Of a stretch of 64,000 bases of DNA, positions 35,061-46,200 are shown in pieces; the first letter of the stretch is position 1, and the number at the start of each line of letters is the position of its first letter. The notes under the pieces are model-generated. The model was not told the origin of the DNA, made no database searches, and was given only the letters and a program-made list of their open reading frames with translations. The DNA is from Ornithodoros turicata (Eukaryota; Arthropoda; Arachnida; Ixodida; Argasidae), in NCBI RefSeq assembly GCF_037126465.1, contig NC_088206.1, positions 51,378,841 through 51,442,840 of the forward strand, given 5' to 3'. A program made the position numbers and the translations under genes.

Positions 35061-35780
35061 TTACCGAAGGTATCCCTTTGTCGAATGTGCCTAAAGACGG
35101 TGCAATATTTAAGTTCCCTCACATAGCCCGCACGCAGCATTAGCTATGTATACCACTACATACAGCCAACATATATTATTTTACATTGATCTCGACCCTG
35201 AGGTGATGCGCATTTAGGACATAATTTAATAGCGGCATGTGGACATTTTTCCAGTCAGCATGTTTGCAACACAAGACGATTTTTCTGCAGTGATAGTATT
35301 TTGTCCGAGATATCCGTGCAACAGCGATTATAAGCGACCACACGTGGAGTCATCAATAAGTGGCTACCATGAGGTGAAAACAAATGGCCTAATGTTTGCT
35401 CTCGCTAAGGCATACGCCGTGCTGTTGGCACACTGCACCAAAGCTTAGGTCTCACAGGAACTATAGGAGTTCGTGTTGTTGCCTGTCCCCTGCTTCTCTT
35501 CTTCCAGCCACACGACGGCTTCCCTTACAAAGCGTTTAACTATACGAAAATCTACGTCTAATGTGCTTTTGCGGGAGTATGAGCTTCTCTGTAAGAGTCT
35601 ACCTGTGAGAGATCACCTCCGTAAGGAAACATTTCGAGAGAGAAAAATATTACGTAGCTTCCCTGAACATGCCAAACGCTGTCAGCAGTACGTCACCACG
35701 CAAGTGTGCAAAGAGCCGACTCCCGGATAATAATATTATTTATTTATTTGGCGTGGCTCATATACCCGCAGTGTACGGCG
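35061..35780. other. Unassigned open frames
   Basis: Plus-strand frames at 35239-35448 and 35473-35730 are open and polar (the second with RDHLRKETFRERKILRSFPEHAKRC), but they match nothing I know. They may be remnants of one gene or repeat. Confidence 0.2.
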
Positions 35781-36563
35781 GCAACCGCATGGAGGACTTT
35801 GCCAACTGGATGGCAGCAGAACTTGAAAGGAACGGTGACCTACTAAGCGAACAATAGACGACGGACCGATGAGCCGGTTTGAGCCAATGATAGATATTTA
35901 GTCTGAGGAGAGGAAATGACAGCACCCAACGGAACCGTGTGCGCCAATGAAAACACGCTTCATAAGAAATGCCACAAGCACATGACAAAGTCACCTGTGA
36001 CTATGCCTGTGACCGCTTTTTTTTTTTCGGGCTTTGCCCTCTTCGGCCTGCCTCCTAGAAGGACACGCAGGTGGCCCGTCGCGCGGACTTCGACGTGGAT
36101 GTATTAATATCAGAGGTTTCAAGGAGGCTACCCCTTTGGAACGTCAAACTTGTTCAGTATAAGGACATCAACTTAAAACATATATTTTGGCAGGACGTGG
36201 CAAGGTTTGTGCAAGGCGAAGGTGACTAAATGAAACATACAAATATTGTTTGTGGCACATGGCAAATCGGGAATGTGTTAGGAGATAACGGTAACAAAAA
36301 TGCACTCTGATATTTCTTTAGTGAGCATTGCTAGAAACACACATAAGCCAACATTCTCTTCGTATCTCAAAATTTCTTGCAATTTCTTGATTTCTAGATG
36401 TTACTAGCACCGTACTTTTTCAAGAACCGATAAAATGTCATTTATGTTACTAAACAATGCGTACAGCAGTTTACTACAATAAACATTGCCACATCGCGTG
36501 CAACCAGAGGTGGTAAACGCTAGGCCGACGCTTCACCATGACAACCTCAACTGGACATTCTGC

Positions 36564-37131
36564 CCCGCAGTTGCTTACGACGTGAATGATCTGGCTGCGT
36601 TACTGGACAGTATCCCTGCGCATTACGTAGTCTGCGGAGACCTCAACGCCCACAACACGATCTGGGGCAGTGCACGCACGGACACCCGAGGTATGCGACT
36701 GGCGGCCCTCTTTAAGAGCCGGGACCTCTACATTTTGAACGACGGTTCCCCGACATACGTGCAGTCGACTCAGCTCTCATCATGCCTGGATCTCACTGTT
36801 GTGTCGGCCTCGGTTGCACGGCTCTTCAGATGGCAAGTCAATACAGACACCTTCGGAAGTGACCACTTCCCAATCTTGATCAGCGTACATGACGCACCGC
36901 GCAGCCCGGCTGGACATCTCGTCAAGCGGACCGACTGGCGGTCGTACAGATGCTTAGCCCTCTTAGCCCTCCTCGTACAGTGCTTAGCCCTCTTCTTTTC
37001 AACATCGTTATGGCTTCCCTACCGGCACTCCTACGCGACCACACCAATATCACAGTCTACGCGGACGACATCTGCCTCTGGACGTCCAGCCTGCGCCGCG
37101 ATGTGATCCAACGCCGTCTCCAAGGAGCCCT
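36564..37131 (+). pseudogene. LINE ORF2: endonuclease and partial RT
   Basis: The apurinic-type endonuclease shows VVCGDLNAHNTIWGS, CLDLTVVSASV and GSDHFPIL, the family's catalytic blocks. After RTDWRSYR the frame changes, around repeated gcttagccctctt motifs that suggest a deletion. RT palm follows with LSPLLFNIVMASLP and the catalytic YADD box (VYADDICLW, about 37054). The frame stops at RLQGAL where the foldback enters, and resumes at 49017 with DTVVAYLSDRRL. Confidence 0.85.
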
Positions 37132-37502
37132 CAGTAGTAGTGTATCAGCTCAAGTATCCGGAAACTCACACAGTCGCCTGGACGCCATTAATTAGCAATT
37201 AGAGCAATTTGGGACCCCCCCACAGTAATTAGGATCATTCAGGGAGTCATTACACTAATTGGGGATCATCTAAGACGTGTCCAGACCACTGTGTGAGTTT
37301 CCGGCTACTTGAGCTGATAAAAAATAAAAAAATAGGTAGAAAATAAAATGAAAAGATAGAAATAGAGTGGAGAGAAGGAGTTTAGTTGAAGATCAACGAC
37401 GTCATCTTGAAGAAAGCGGCCCGGAACGGCCGCTGACCGTCGCTGGCAACGGAGCACAGAGGCAGGTTGCAAAGCATCGCAGCACCAGTTCCGGACATCC
37501 TG

Positions 37503-39805
37503 TGACGTCAGCTGTGACGTCATCATGGCATGTCTAGGCAAGTTAGGACAGCTCTGGACATGCAAGAAGAAAAACACTCGTAATACAGAGGCTGGAAAAG
37601 CAAGAGTATGCAAACCATCAATAGCTAACAACAAAGAGAATTAATTACACAACAAATGAGCCCACCAGAACAGGAGCGCAGAACCATGCGACTGCTCCAT
37701 CCGAGAGGCAGGCAGAGAACTGACTCGTAATGGTTTTTTCTCCTGTATAAAGCCCCGCAGCTGCACCCCCTAGCGGTTACTTTCTCAACTAATCTCACAA
37801 CAAAATTATTAAGAATCACGCCAGCGCTACTCCCGTTCCCAAGGCAGAAGCTGATAGAAAATGTCGGGGATGCCCGGACAACAGCAACCAGCACCCGACG
37901 TGCACGGGCACGAAAATCGCAAACAAAGCGGGAACAAAGTTGACGAAAGTTACACAACAAATCACCTCACCACAGCAGGAGCGCAGACCGATGCGACTGC
38001 TCTCCGTGACAACCAGCCAGAAACTGAGCGAGCGCGGGGAGCGCACGTCTGCTTTCCGCGACAGCCAGAGAGAAACTGACTGGGCGCCGCTCCGCGGCCG
38101 CTACGCATACGCGCTCCTAGCGCCCTCTGGGGCGACTACCTCCGAGAGGCTAAGAGTGAAGAGCATTCCTGCGCCCCCTGCTGGCCATTCTCATTGGTCG
38201 TGAGGCTAAGAGAGAAGAGCATTCCTGCGCTCCCTGCTGGCCGTTCTCATTGGTCGTGACGTCATCCTATTGTCTCAGGGCTACCCTGTTTTTTTCCACT
38301 AATGCTCCTTTGGTCAATCTACAATGAAGCCACAGTATGACGTCATCATGCACCTGCGTGGCTCAAGGACGCGTACGCTCTAGACAGGGGACCTATTATT
38401 TATTGAATCACTATCCCATGATTATTTCCTTTATTCTTCTATAACAATTGAATAGGAAGCTATTGCAGAAGAGCACCATGCATGAAAGCTGATCGTAGGA
38501 ATTCCAAAGTCTTACTAAATGAGACTTGCAAAAGAACAAAATATCCTAACACGTAACTCCATCAACGACAAATAAGAGGACTAGGTACTCAACAAATCAA
38601 CACAGAGTACGGGTAACCAGGAGCGCAAAACTCAGGGCAGCACTATCGTCAAGACAACAATGTTCCTTGTCAAAAGGGAAAAAAATACTAAGCGTCAACA
38701 AAGGAAAGCATGCATATCGGGGCATGTCAGGACACGTCAGGACAAATCGTACGACTGCTGGGCAACAGAGGAAAACAAACACTTGAACAGAGTGAAAAAG
38801 ACGCTCACCATCATTTTTCCCGTTCACAGCATTCCCTCATTGTAAATCCGCTCGTCACAAAATCCACCTGCATCGTCGAACACCATTCACCAGTGACGAA
38901 CCACACATCCGCATCCCATCAGAGGCAGACAGAACCCCACCGAAGCTACGTCCTTCCACTGACGGCCAACGCCAGGAGCAAAATTTGCGTGTCCAGACCC
39001 GTCAGTGTCCAAGAGAGAAGTGAATCCTTGCGCCCCCTGCAGGCCGTTCTCATTGGTCGTGACGTCATCCTATTGTTTCAGGGCTACCCTGTTTTTTTCC
39101 ACTAATGCTCCTCTAGACAAGGTCAACCTGAAACAATAGTCTCTCGGTATGACGTCATCATGCAGGTGCGTGGCTCAAGGACGCGTACGCTCTAGACAGG
39201 GCACCTGTTATTTATTGAATCACTATCCCTAGATTATTTCCTTTATTCTACTATAATGATTGCATAGGAAACTATTGCAGAAGAGCACCATAGACAGGAG
39301 GAGACTGTAGCATTTCATTCCCAAAGTCTTACTGTACAGGGAAAAAAATAATGGTTCAGCAAGACATGTCCATCCCAGCCGAGAGCCATGCAGCTAAGTG
39401 AATAATGACGCTTTGTTCCTCCTGAATAAAGTCACACACCTCTCCCCCTCGCGGTTACTCTCTGAACTAAATGAATCGCAAAATTATTAAGAATAGCTCT
39501 ACTCCCATTCAAGGCAGCACTATCGTCAAGAATATTTCTTGTACAAAAAGAAAAAAGCTACATGTAGAAGGAAAGCATATCAGAACAAGCCCAGGCATGT
39601 CAGCACATGTTTGTCAGACAAGGGGGGAAAAAGCGAAAAGAAACAAAGAAGGAAACCAGCATCAAACTATTTCTAAGCACACGCACTCCTCTTATTCAAA
39701 AACAGTGCTCATCATAAATCTGCCCAGGACAATACACACTATTTTTCTATTGCCACACTTTTTTCCAGTAACGGTCAATGCATTGCTACAGACTGCGTGA
39801 CGTCA
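37503..39805. promoter_or_regulatory. Cluster of CRE, CCAAT and CTCF-like motifs in left arm
   Basis: Perfect TGACGTCA octamers occur at 37503, 37515, 38257, 38338, 39060, 39150 and 39798. Two sit directly after ATTGG as ATTGGTCGTGACGTCA (38249-38264 and 39052-39067). CTCF-like blocks (complement of GGCCAGCAGGGGGCGC) lie at 38171-38186, 38226-38242 and 39031-39045, with another near 38119-38130. The right arm mirrors nearly all of them. Matches to consensus are seen; binding is not known. Confidence 0.45.
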
Positions 39806-40776
39806 TCACATCCTGTCTGAAGAAGACACCGGCAAAGACTCCTATTATTCATTGAATCGCAAGATTATTTCCTTTGTCCTACTCTTAATGACATTCATTC
39901 TCTCATTAAAATTCAACAAAAAAGCACCCTGCATATTAACGATTTTCACCCCAAAGGCTCATCACGGTCATTAGAATTACAGTAAACTACCACTGCTCTT
40001 TTTAAATAATAAGTGAGACCACTCAACATCACCTCCAGGATTATGTAATACCTGACCCTTTCTATGCTCATACATTCGTTGTCTGAGGCTACACCTGCGA
40101 GCAAAAAAGCGCGGAAGCCGGGGGGGCAAAGTTCCATTCGCGCATTGCGAGCAAAAAGGCGGGAAAGCCGGGAGCAAAGTTCCATTCGCGCACGCCAAAA
40201 CACAAGACAGAACGCCTTTACGGGAACACGATGGCATTCGTATACTATATTAATGATTATTGCATTGCAGTTTAGAAAAACTACTACAAAACTATAATTT
40301 AGGAGCCCATTAAAATTCTACTTTCTATGGAAACTATAATTGCCCTATTACTTGGATCGCTATTAATGAAGCGCTCCAATTTTTTCTCTCTTCCCATTTC
40401 AGCCTTGTCATGCAGGGAAGCAGACTCACATCCAAAATAATTAATTTACACTGAGGGTGCCGTGCTTCAGGAATTCCTATCCTGCGCTCAGATGCAAGCA
40501 TTTCTTCACGGATACCTTTAACAGCTGACTTCCTCAACATACCGAGCTCCTAACAACATCTAACAAACAATCAGAGAAACCCTCTTCTCAGCTGTACCAT
40601 GCGACTTTCTTCTGCGTAAAATCGGTGATTGGAGGAAGAGAGCAGCGAAAAATTGCGCGCACTTGTGCTTGACTTAAAAAACCTGAAGCATATGCCAATA
40701 AACCAAGAAAAAGACACTCATGTCTGCTATCTGATAGTGCCACATACACAGACGCATTGTCGCAAAGAAAGCACAG

Positions 40777-42330
40777 GACAGGGATACACAACTTTCCTTA
40801 GGTGAGCAGGGAAAAGGCTTAAGACCTCAGGAATAATAGCAGAGTCACTGGACATCGCTACGCGGCTAACACAAGATAATAGCGGCGGGTAAAATTGCAA
40901 CACTGCTAAACAAGCCCCAACATGCCATCATGACGTCGCAAACCAGGAAAAAGAAGCACGCGCACGCACACAGCAGCTCAGGAATGCACAAGGAGAGGTG
41001 CTTTATAGGAATTTCTACTCCACACACTCAGATACCAGCATTTCTGCACAAATACCTATGACGGCTGACTTCCTCAACATATCGAGGAAAGCGAATACTG
41101 ACACTCAACATATAACAAAAAACAAACAAATTCCATTCTCATGAACTCTCCTCTGCCGAGCGGCTTTCTCCCGCTCTACCTGGATGCTGACTGTTTCCCC
41201 TTATCTACATTCTGAGTAAAAGCCGTGAAAGGAGAAAAGAACCGCGAAAAATTACACGCATTTGTGCTCCAATAGCTGTACGTAACTGCAAGAAACCGTA
41301 GCGCACGCCAATACACTGAGAAAAAGACACCCATTTCTGCCACCAGATAATTCTTGCATAATGCCACATACACAGCCGCATTACCCTTGCGTAAAGAAAG
41401 CACAGGACAAGGATACACAAATTTCCATAAGTGACCAGGGAAAAGGCTTCAGTCGAACCGCTCAGAAATAACCGGAGAATCAACGCTTATCGCAACGAAA
41501 CTCGACGGCTAGCACAACATGACACCAACAACATACTAGCAGCGGGTAAAATTGCAACACTGCTAAACAAGTCCAGACATGCCACGATGACTTCACAAAT
41601 CAGGAAAAAACAGCACACGCATGCACGCACAGAGGACAACGCATTAAACACACGGAGCGCTCAGGAATAATCGTAGCGTTACCGCACATCGCTACGAAGC
41701 TCAATGTCTAACACAAGACGGCAGCAACAAGATATTAGCGAAGGGTAAAAATTGCAACACTACTGAACAAGTCTAGACATGCGACATCGAATGCGAAAAC
41801 ACTGGTGATCGGGGAAAAGGCCTAAGCCTGCGGCGGATCATCATAGAGCATACACAACTTCATTTTTCTATTTTGCGTAAACTAAACGCGGTCTGCTTGG
41901 AAAACGACGTACAAATTTTCTTAGGGAGCAGAGAAATATAGAAATTTGTACTCCGTGCTCAGATACCAGCATTTCTGCTCAAAAACCTGCAAAATTAAGC
42001 TCTGCTTACTTCGTCAAGATATCGAACACCCAACAAAATCAAACAAACAACCCCACTTCCACTGGTAGAACACTATTCAGCTTTTACGCAGGAGGCTTTC
42101 CTCTACATAAAAAGTAGAGAAAATAAGAAAAGAGCAGCGAAATATTACACACACTTTTGTTCGCATAGCTATTAGAGAAAAATAAATAAATAAAAGAACG
42201 ACGCACACGCTAATAAACTGTGACAAAGACACCCTTTTCTGCTATCAGATAATTATTGCATAATGCTAAATACTCATTTGCATTGGCCCTGCGTGAAGAA
42301 AGCACAGGACAGGGATACACAATCTATCTT
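40777..42330. repeat. Diverged tandem units in left arm
   Basis: A block reading agaaagcacaggacagggatacacaa recurs at about 40767, 41393 and 42297. Units also share a gtaaaattgcaacactgctaaacaag block (about 40889, 41548 and 41745), a catgcca...gatgac block and a tttctgc...gacttcctcaacatatcg block. The period is roughly 0.6-0.9 kb. The right arm mirrors them, and the central loop holds part of one more unit. Confidence 0.7.
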
Positions 42331-42599
42331 AAGCGAGCACGGAAAGTCACTTCTACTCGAACAGCTTAATACCATAAAGTCTGAATTTTTGCAAAGAAAA
42401 TAAAGCCTGAACAGCGCTACGAAGGTGACAGACACATACTAACAAACAAACAAACACCTCTTCGAGTCTGTATTATCTTTTAAAAAATAACGAAAGCACG
42501 CATAAAAAAAATCAAATCGGCTAGGTAGCCTACCAGACGTTGTGCCTTAAAGTTGGCTGCACGCAATGCGCGGAAGCATGCTGTGAAGCCAACTTGCGG

Positions 42600-42840
42600 T
42601 TTTGCTGGATGCACATGAAGTCCGATTCCAATTGGAAATCGCGCTAAGGACGTGCCAAACGTGGAATTTTCGCAAGATTAATCCCAATACCTGGAATTCT
42701 ATTCATTTTAGCGGGAATGCTGGCGCTTGTGCTCCATTATTCGTCGAAATTCTGATTATCAAATTTTCGAATACGAATAGGGTTCGAATATCAACAATAT
42801 TCGAACAATATTCGAAATTTCGAATATTCGCACACCTCTA
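42600..42840. mobile_element. AT-rich MITE end (cgaatattcg type) in left arm
   Basis: The segment ends in palindromic ttcgaatattcg motifs and cacacctctag. In the other orientation it begins ctagaggtgtgcgaatattc, a common hAT-MITE terminus. The mirror copy is at about 43312-43548. Its presence in both arms at the mirrored place means that the arms were copied, or homogenised, after it inserted. Confidence 0.5.
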
Positions 42841-42948
42841 GTGAATACTGACACTCAACGATATATAACAAAAAACAAACAAATTCCATTCTCATGAACT
42901 CTCCTCTGCCGAGCGGCTTTCTCCTGCTCTACCTGGATGCTGACTTTT

Positions 42949-43203
42949 GACTTTCTGACCTGGATGTTTGTTTGTTTGTTTGTTTGTTTGTTTGTATCTG
43001 TCACGTTCGTAGCGCTGTTCAAGCGCTAGCCGCGTAGCGATAAGCGGTGATTCTCCGATTATTCCTTAGCGGTACGACTTAAGCCTTTTCCCTGCTCACT
43101 TAAGAGAATTTGTGTATCCCTGTCCTGTGACACAAATGCGTGTAATTTTTCGCGGTTCTTTTCTTCTGTCACTGATTTTACTCAGAATGTAGGTGAGGGG
43201 GGA
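42949..43203. repeat. Loop of the giant foldback, with (TTTG)n
   Basis: The 255-bp unpaired centre holds a (TTTG)n run at about 42966-42993 and then a partial copy of the arm's tandem unit (around gtgtatccctgtcctgtg and aatttttcgcggttctttt). No gene is present. Confidence 0.7.
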
Positions 43204-46200
43204 AAAAGTCAGCATCCAGGTAGAGCAGGAGAAAGCCGCTCGGCAGAGGAGAGTTCATGAGAATGGAATTTGTTTGTTTTTTGTTATATATCGTTGAGTG
43301 TCAGTATTCACTAGAGGTGTGCGAATATTCGAAATTTCGAATATTGTTCGAATATTGTTGATATTCGAACCCTATTCGTATTCGAAAATTTGATAATCAG
43401 AATTTCGAATAATGGAGCACAAGCGCCAGCATTCCCGCTAAAATGAATAGAATTCCAGGTATTGGGATTAATCTTGCGAAAATTCCACGTTTGGCACGTC
43501 CTTAGCGCGATTTCCAATTGGAATCGGACTTCATGTGCATCCAGCAAAACCGCAAGTTGGCTTCACAGCATGCTTCCGCGCATTGCGTGCAGCCAACTTT
43601 AAGGCACAACGTCTGGTAGGCTACCTAGCCGATTTGATTTTTTTTATGCGTGCTTTCGTTATTTTTTAAAAGATAATACAGACTCGAAGAGGTGTTTGTT
43701 TGTTTGTTAGTATGTGTCTGTCACCTTCGTAGCGCTGTTCAGGCTTTATTTTCTTTGCAAAAATTCAGACTTTATGGTATTAAGCTGTTCGAGTAGAAGT
43801 GACTTTCCGTGCTCGCTTAAGATAGATTGTGTATCCCTGTCCTGTGCTTTCTTCACGCAGGGCCAATGCAAATGAGTATTTAGCATTATGCAATAATTAT
43901 CTGATAGCAGAAAAGGGTGTCTTTGTCACAGTTTATTAGCGTGTGCGTCGTTCTTTTATTTATTTATTTTTCTCTAATAGCTATGCGAACAAAAGTGTGT
44001 GTAATATTTCGCTGCTCTTTTCTTATTTTCTCTACTTTTTATGTAGAGGAAAGCCTCCTGCGTAAAAGCTGAATAGTGTTCTACCAGTGGAAGTGGGGTT
44101 GTTTGTTTGATTTTGTTGGGTGTTCGATATCTTGACGAAGTAAGCAGAGCTTAATTTTGCAGGTTTTTGAGCAGAAATGCTGGTATCTGAGCACGGAGTA
44201 CAAATTTCTATATTTCTCTGCTCCCTAAGAAAATTTGTACGTCGTTTTCCAAGCAGACCGCGTTTAGTTTACGCAAAATAGAAAAATGAAGTTGTGTATG
44301 CTCTATGATGATCCGCCGCAGGCTTAGGCCTTTTCCCCGATCACCAGTGTTTTCGCATTCGATGTCGCATGTCTAGACTTGTTCAGTAGTGTTGCAATTT
44401 TTACCCTTCGCTAATATCTTGTTGCTGCCGTCTTGTGTTAGACGTTGAGCTTCGTAGCGATGTGCGGTAACGCTACGATTAATCCTGAGCGCTCCGTGTG
44501 TTTAATGCGTTGTCCTCTGTGCGTGCATGCGTGTGCTTTTTTTTCCTGATTTGTGACGTCATCGTGGCATGTCTGGACTTGTTTAGCAGTGTTGCAATTT
44601 TACCCGCTGCTAGTATGTTGTTGGTGTCATGTTGTGCTAGCCGTCGAGTTTCGTTGCGATAAGCGTTGATTCTCCGGTTATTTCTGAGCGGTTCGACTGA
44701 AGCCTTTTCCCTGGTCACTTATGGAAATTTGTGTATCCTTGTCCTGTGCTTTCTTTACGCAAGGGTAATGCGGCTGTGTATGTGGCATTATGCAAGAATT
44801 ATCTGGTGGCAGAAATGGGTGTCTTTTTCTCAGTGTATTGGCGTGCGCTACGGTTTCTTGCAGTTACGTACAGCTATTGGAGCACAAATGCGTGTAATTT
44901 TTCGCGGTTCTTTTCTCCTTTCACGGCTTTTACTCAGAATGTAGATAAGGGGAAACAGTCAGCATCCAGGTAGAGCGGGAGAAAGCCGCTCGGCAGAGGA
45001 GAGTTCATGAGAATGGAATTTGTTTGTTTTTTGTTATATGTTGAGTGTCAGTATTCGCTTTCCTCGATATGTTGAGGAAGTCAGCCGTTATAGGTATTTG
45101 TGCAGAAATGCTGGTATCTGAGTGTGTGGAGTAGAAATTCCTATAAAGCACCTCTCCTTGTGCATTCCTGAGCTGCTGTGTGCGTGCGCGTGCTTCTTTT
45201 TCCTGGTTTGCGACGTCATGATGGCATGTTGGGGCTTGTTTAGCAGTGTTGCAATTTTACCCGCCGCTATTATCTTGTGTTAGCCGCGTAGCGATGTCCA
45301 GTGACTCTGCTATTATTCCTGAGGTCTTAAGCCTTTTCCCTGCTCACCTAAGGAAAGTTGTGTATCCCTGTCCTGTGCTTTCTTTGCGACAATGCGTCTG
45401 TGTATGTGGCACTATCAGATAGCAGACATGAGTGTCTTTTTCTTGGTTTATTGGCATATGCTTCAGGTTTTTTAAGTCAAGCACAAGTGCACGCAATTTT
45501 TCGCTGCTCTCTTCCTCAAATCACCGATTTTACGCAGAAGAAAGTCGCATGGTACAGCTGAGAAGAGGGTTTCTCTGATTGTTTGTTAGATGTTGTTAGG
45601 AGCTCGGTATGTTGAGGAAGTCAGCTGTTAAAGGTATCCGTGAAGAAATGCTTGCATCTGAGCGCATGATAGGAATTCCTGAAGCACGGCACCCTCAGTG
45701 TAAATTAATTATTTTGGATGTGAGTCTGCTTCCCTGCATGACAAGGCTGAAATGGGAAGAGAGAAAAAATTGGAGCGCTTCATTAATAGCGATCCAAGTA
45801 ATAGGGCAATTATAGTTTCCATAGAAAGTAGAATTTTAATGGGCTCCTAAATTATAGTTTTGTAGTAGTTTTTCTAAACTGCAATGCAATAATCATTAAT
45901 ATAGTATACGAATGCCATCGTGTTCCCGTAAAGGCGTTCTGTCTTGTGTTTTGGCGTGCGCGAATGGAACTTTGCTCCCGGCTTTCCCGCCTTTTTGCTC
46001 GCAATGCGCGAATGGAACTTTGCCCCCCCGGCTTCCGCGCTTTTTTGCTCGCAGGTGTAGCCTCAGACAACGAATGTATGAGCATAGAAAGGGTCAGGTA
46101 TTACATAATCCTGGAGGTGATGTTGAGTGGTCTCACTTATTATTTAAAAAGAGCAGTGGTAGTTTACTGTAATTCTAATGACCGTGATGAGCCTTTGGGG

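Noticed and set aside
39813..39840. Hammerhead-like ctgaaga in the foldback arm
   Set aside because: No GAAA at the required position and no stem II.
41205..41483. Small proteins encoded in the foldback arms (up to 131 codons)
   Set aside because: They appear in pairs only because of the mirror symmetry, have no domains, and overlap non-coding tandem units.
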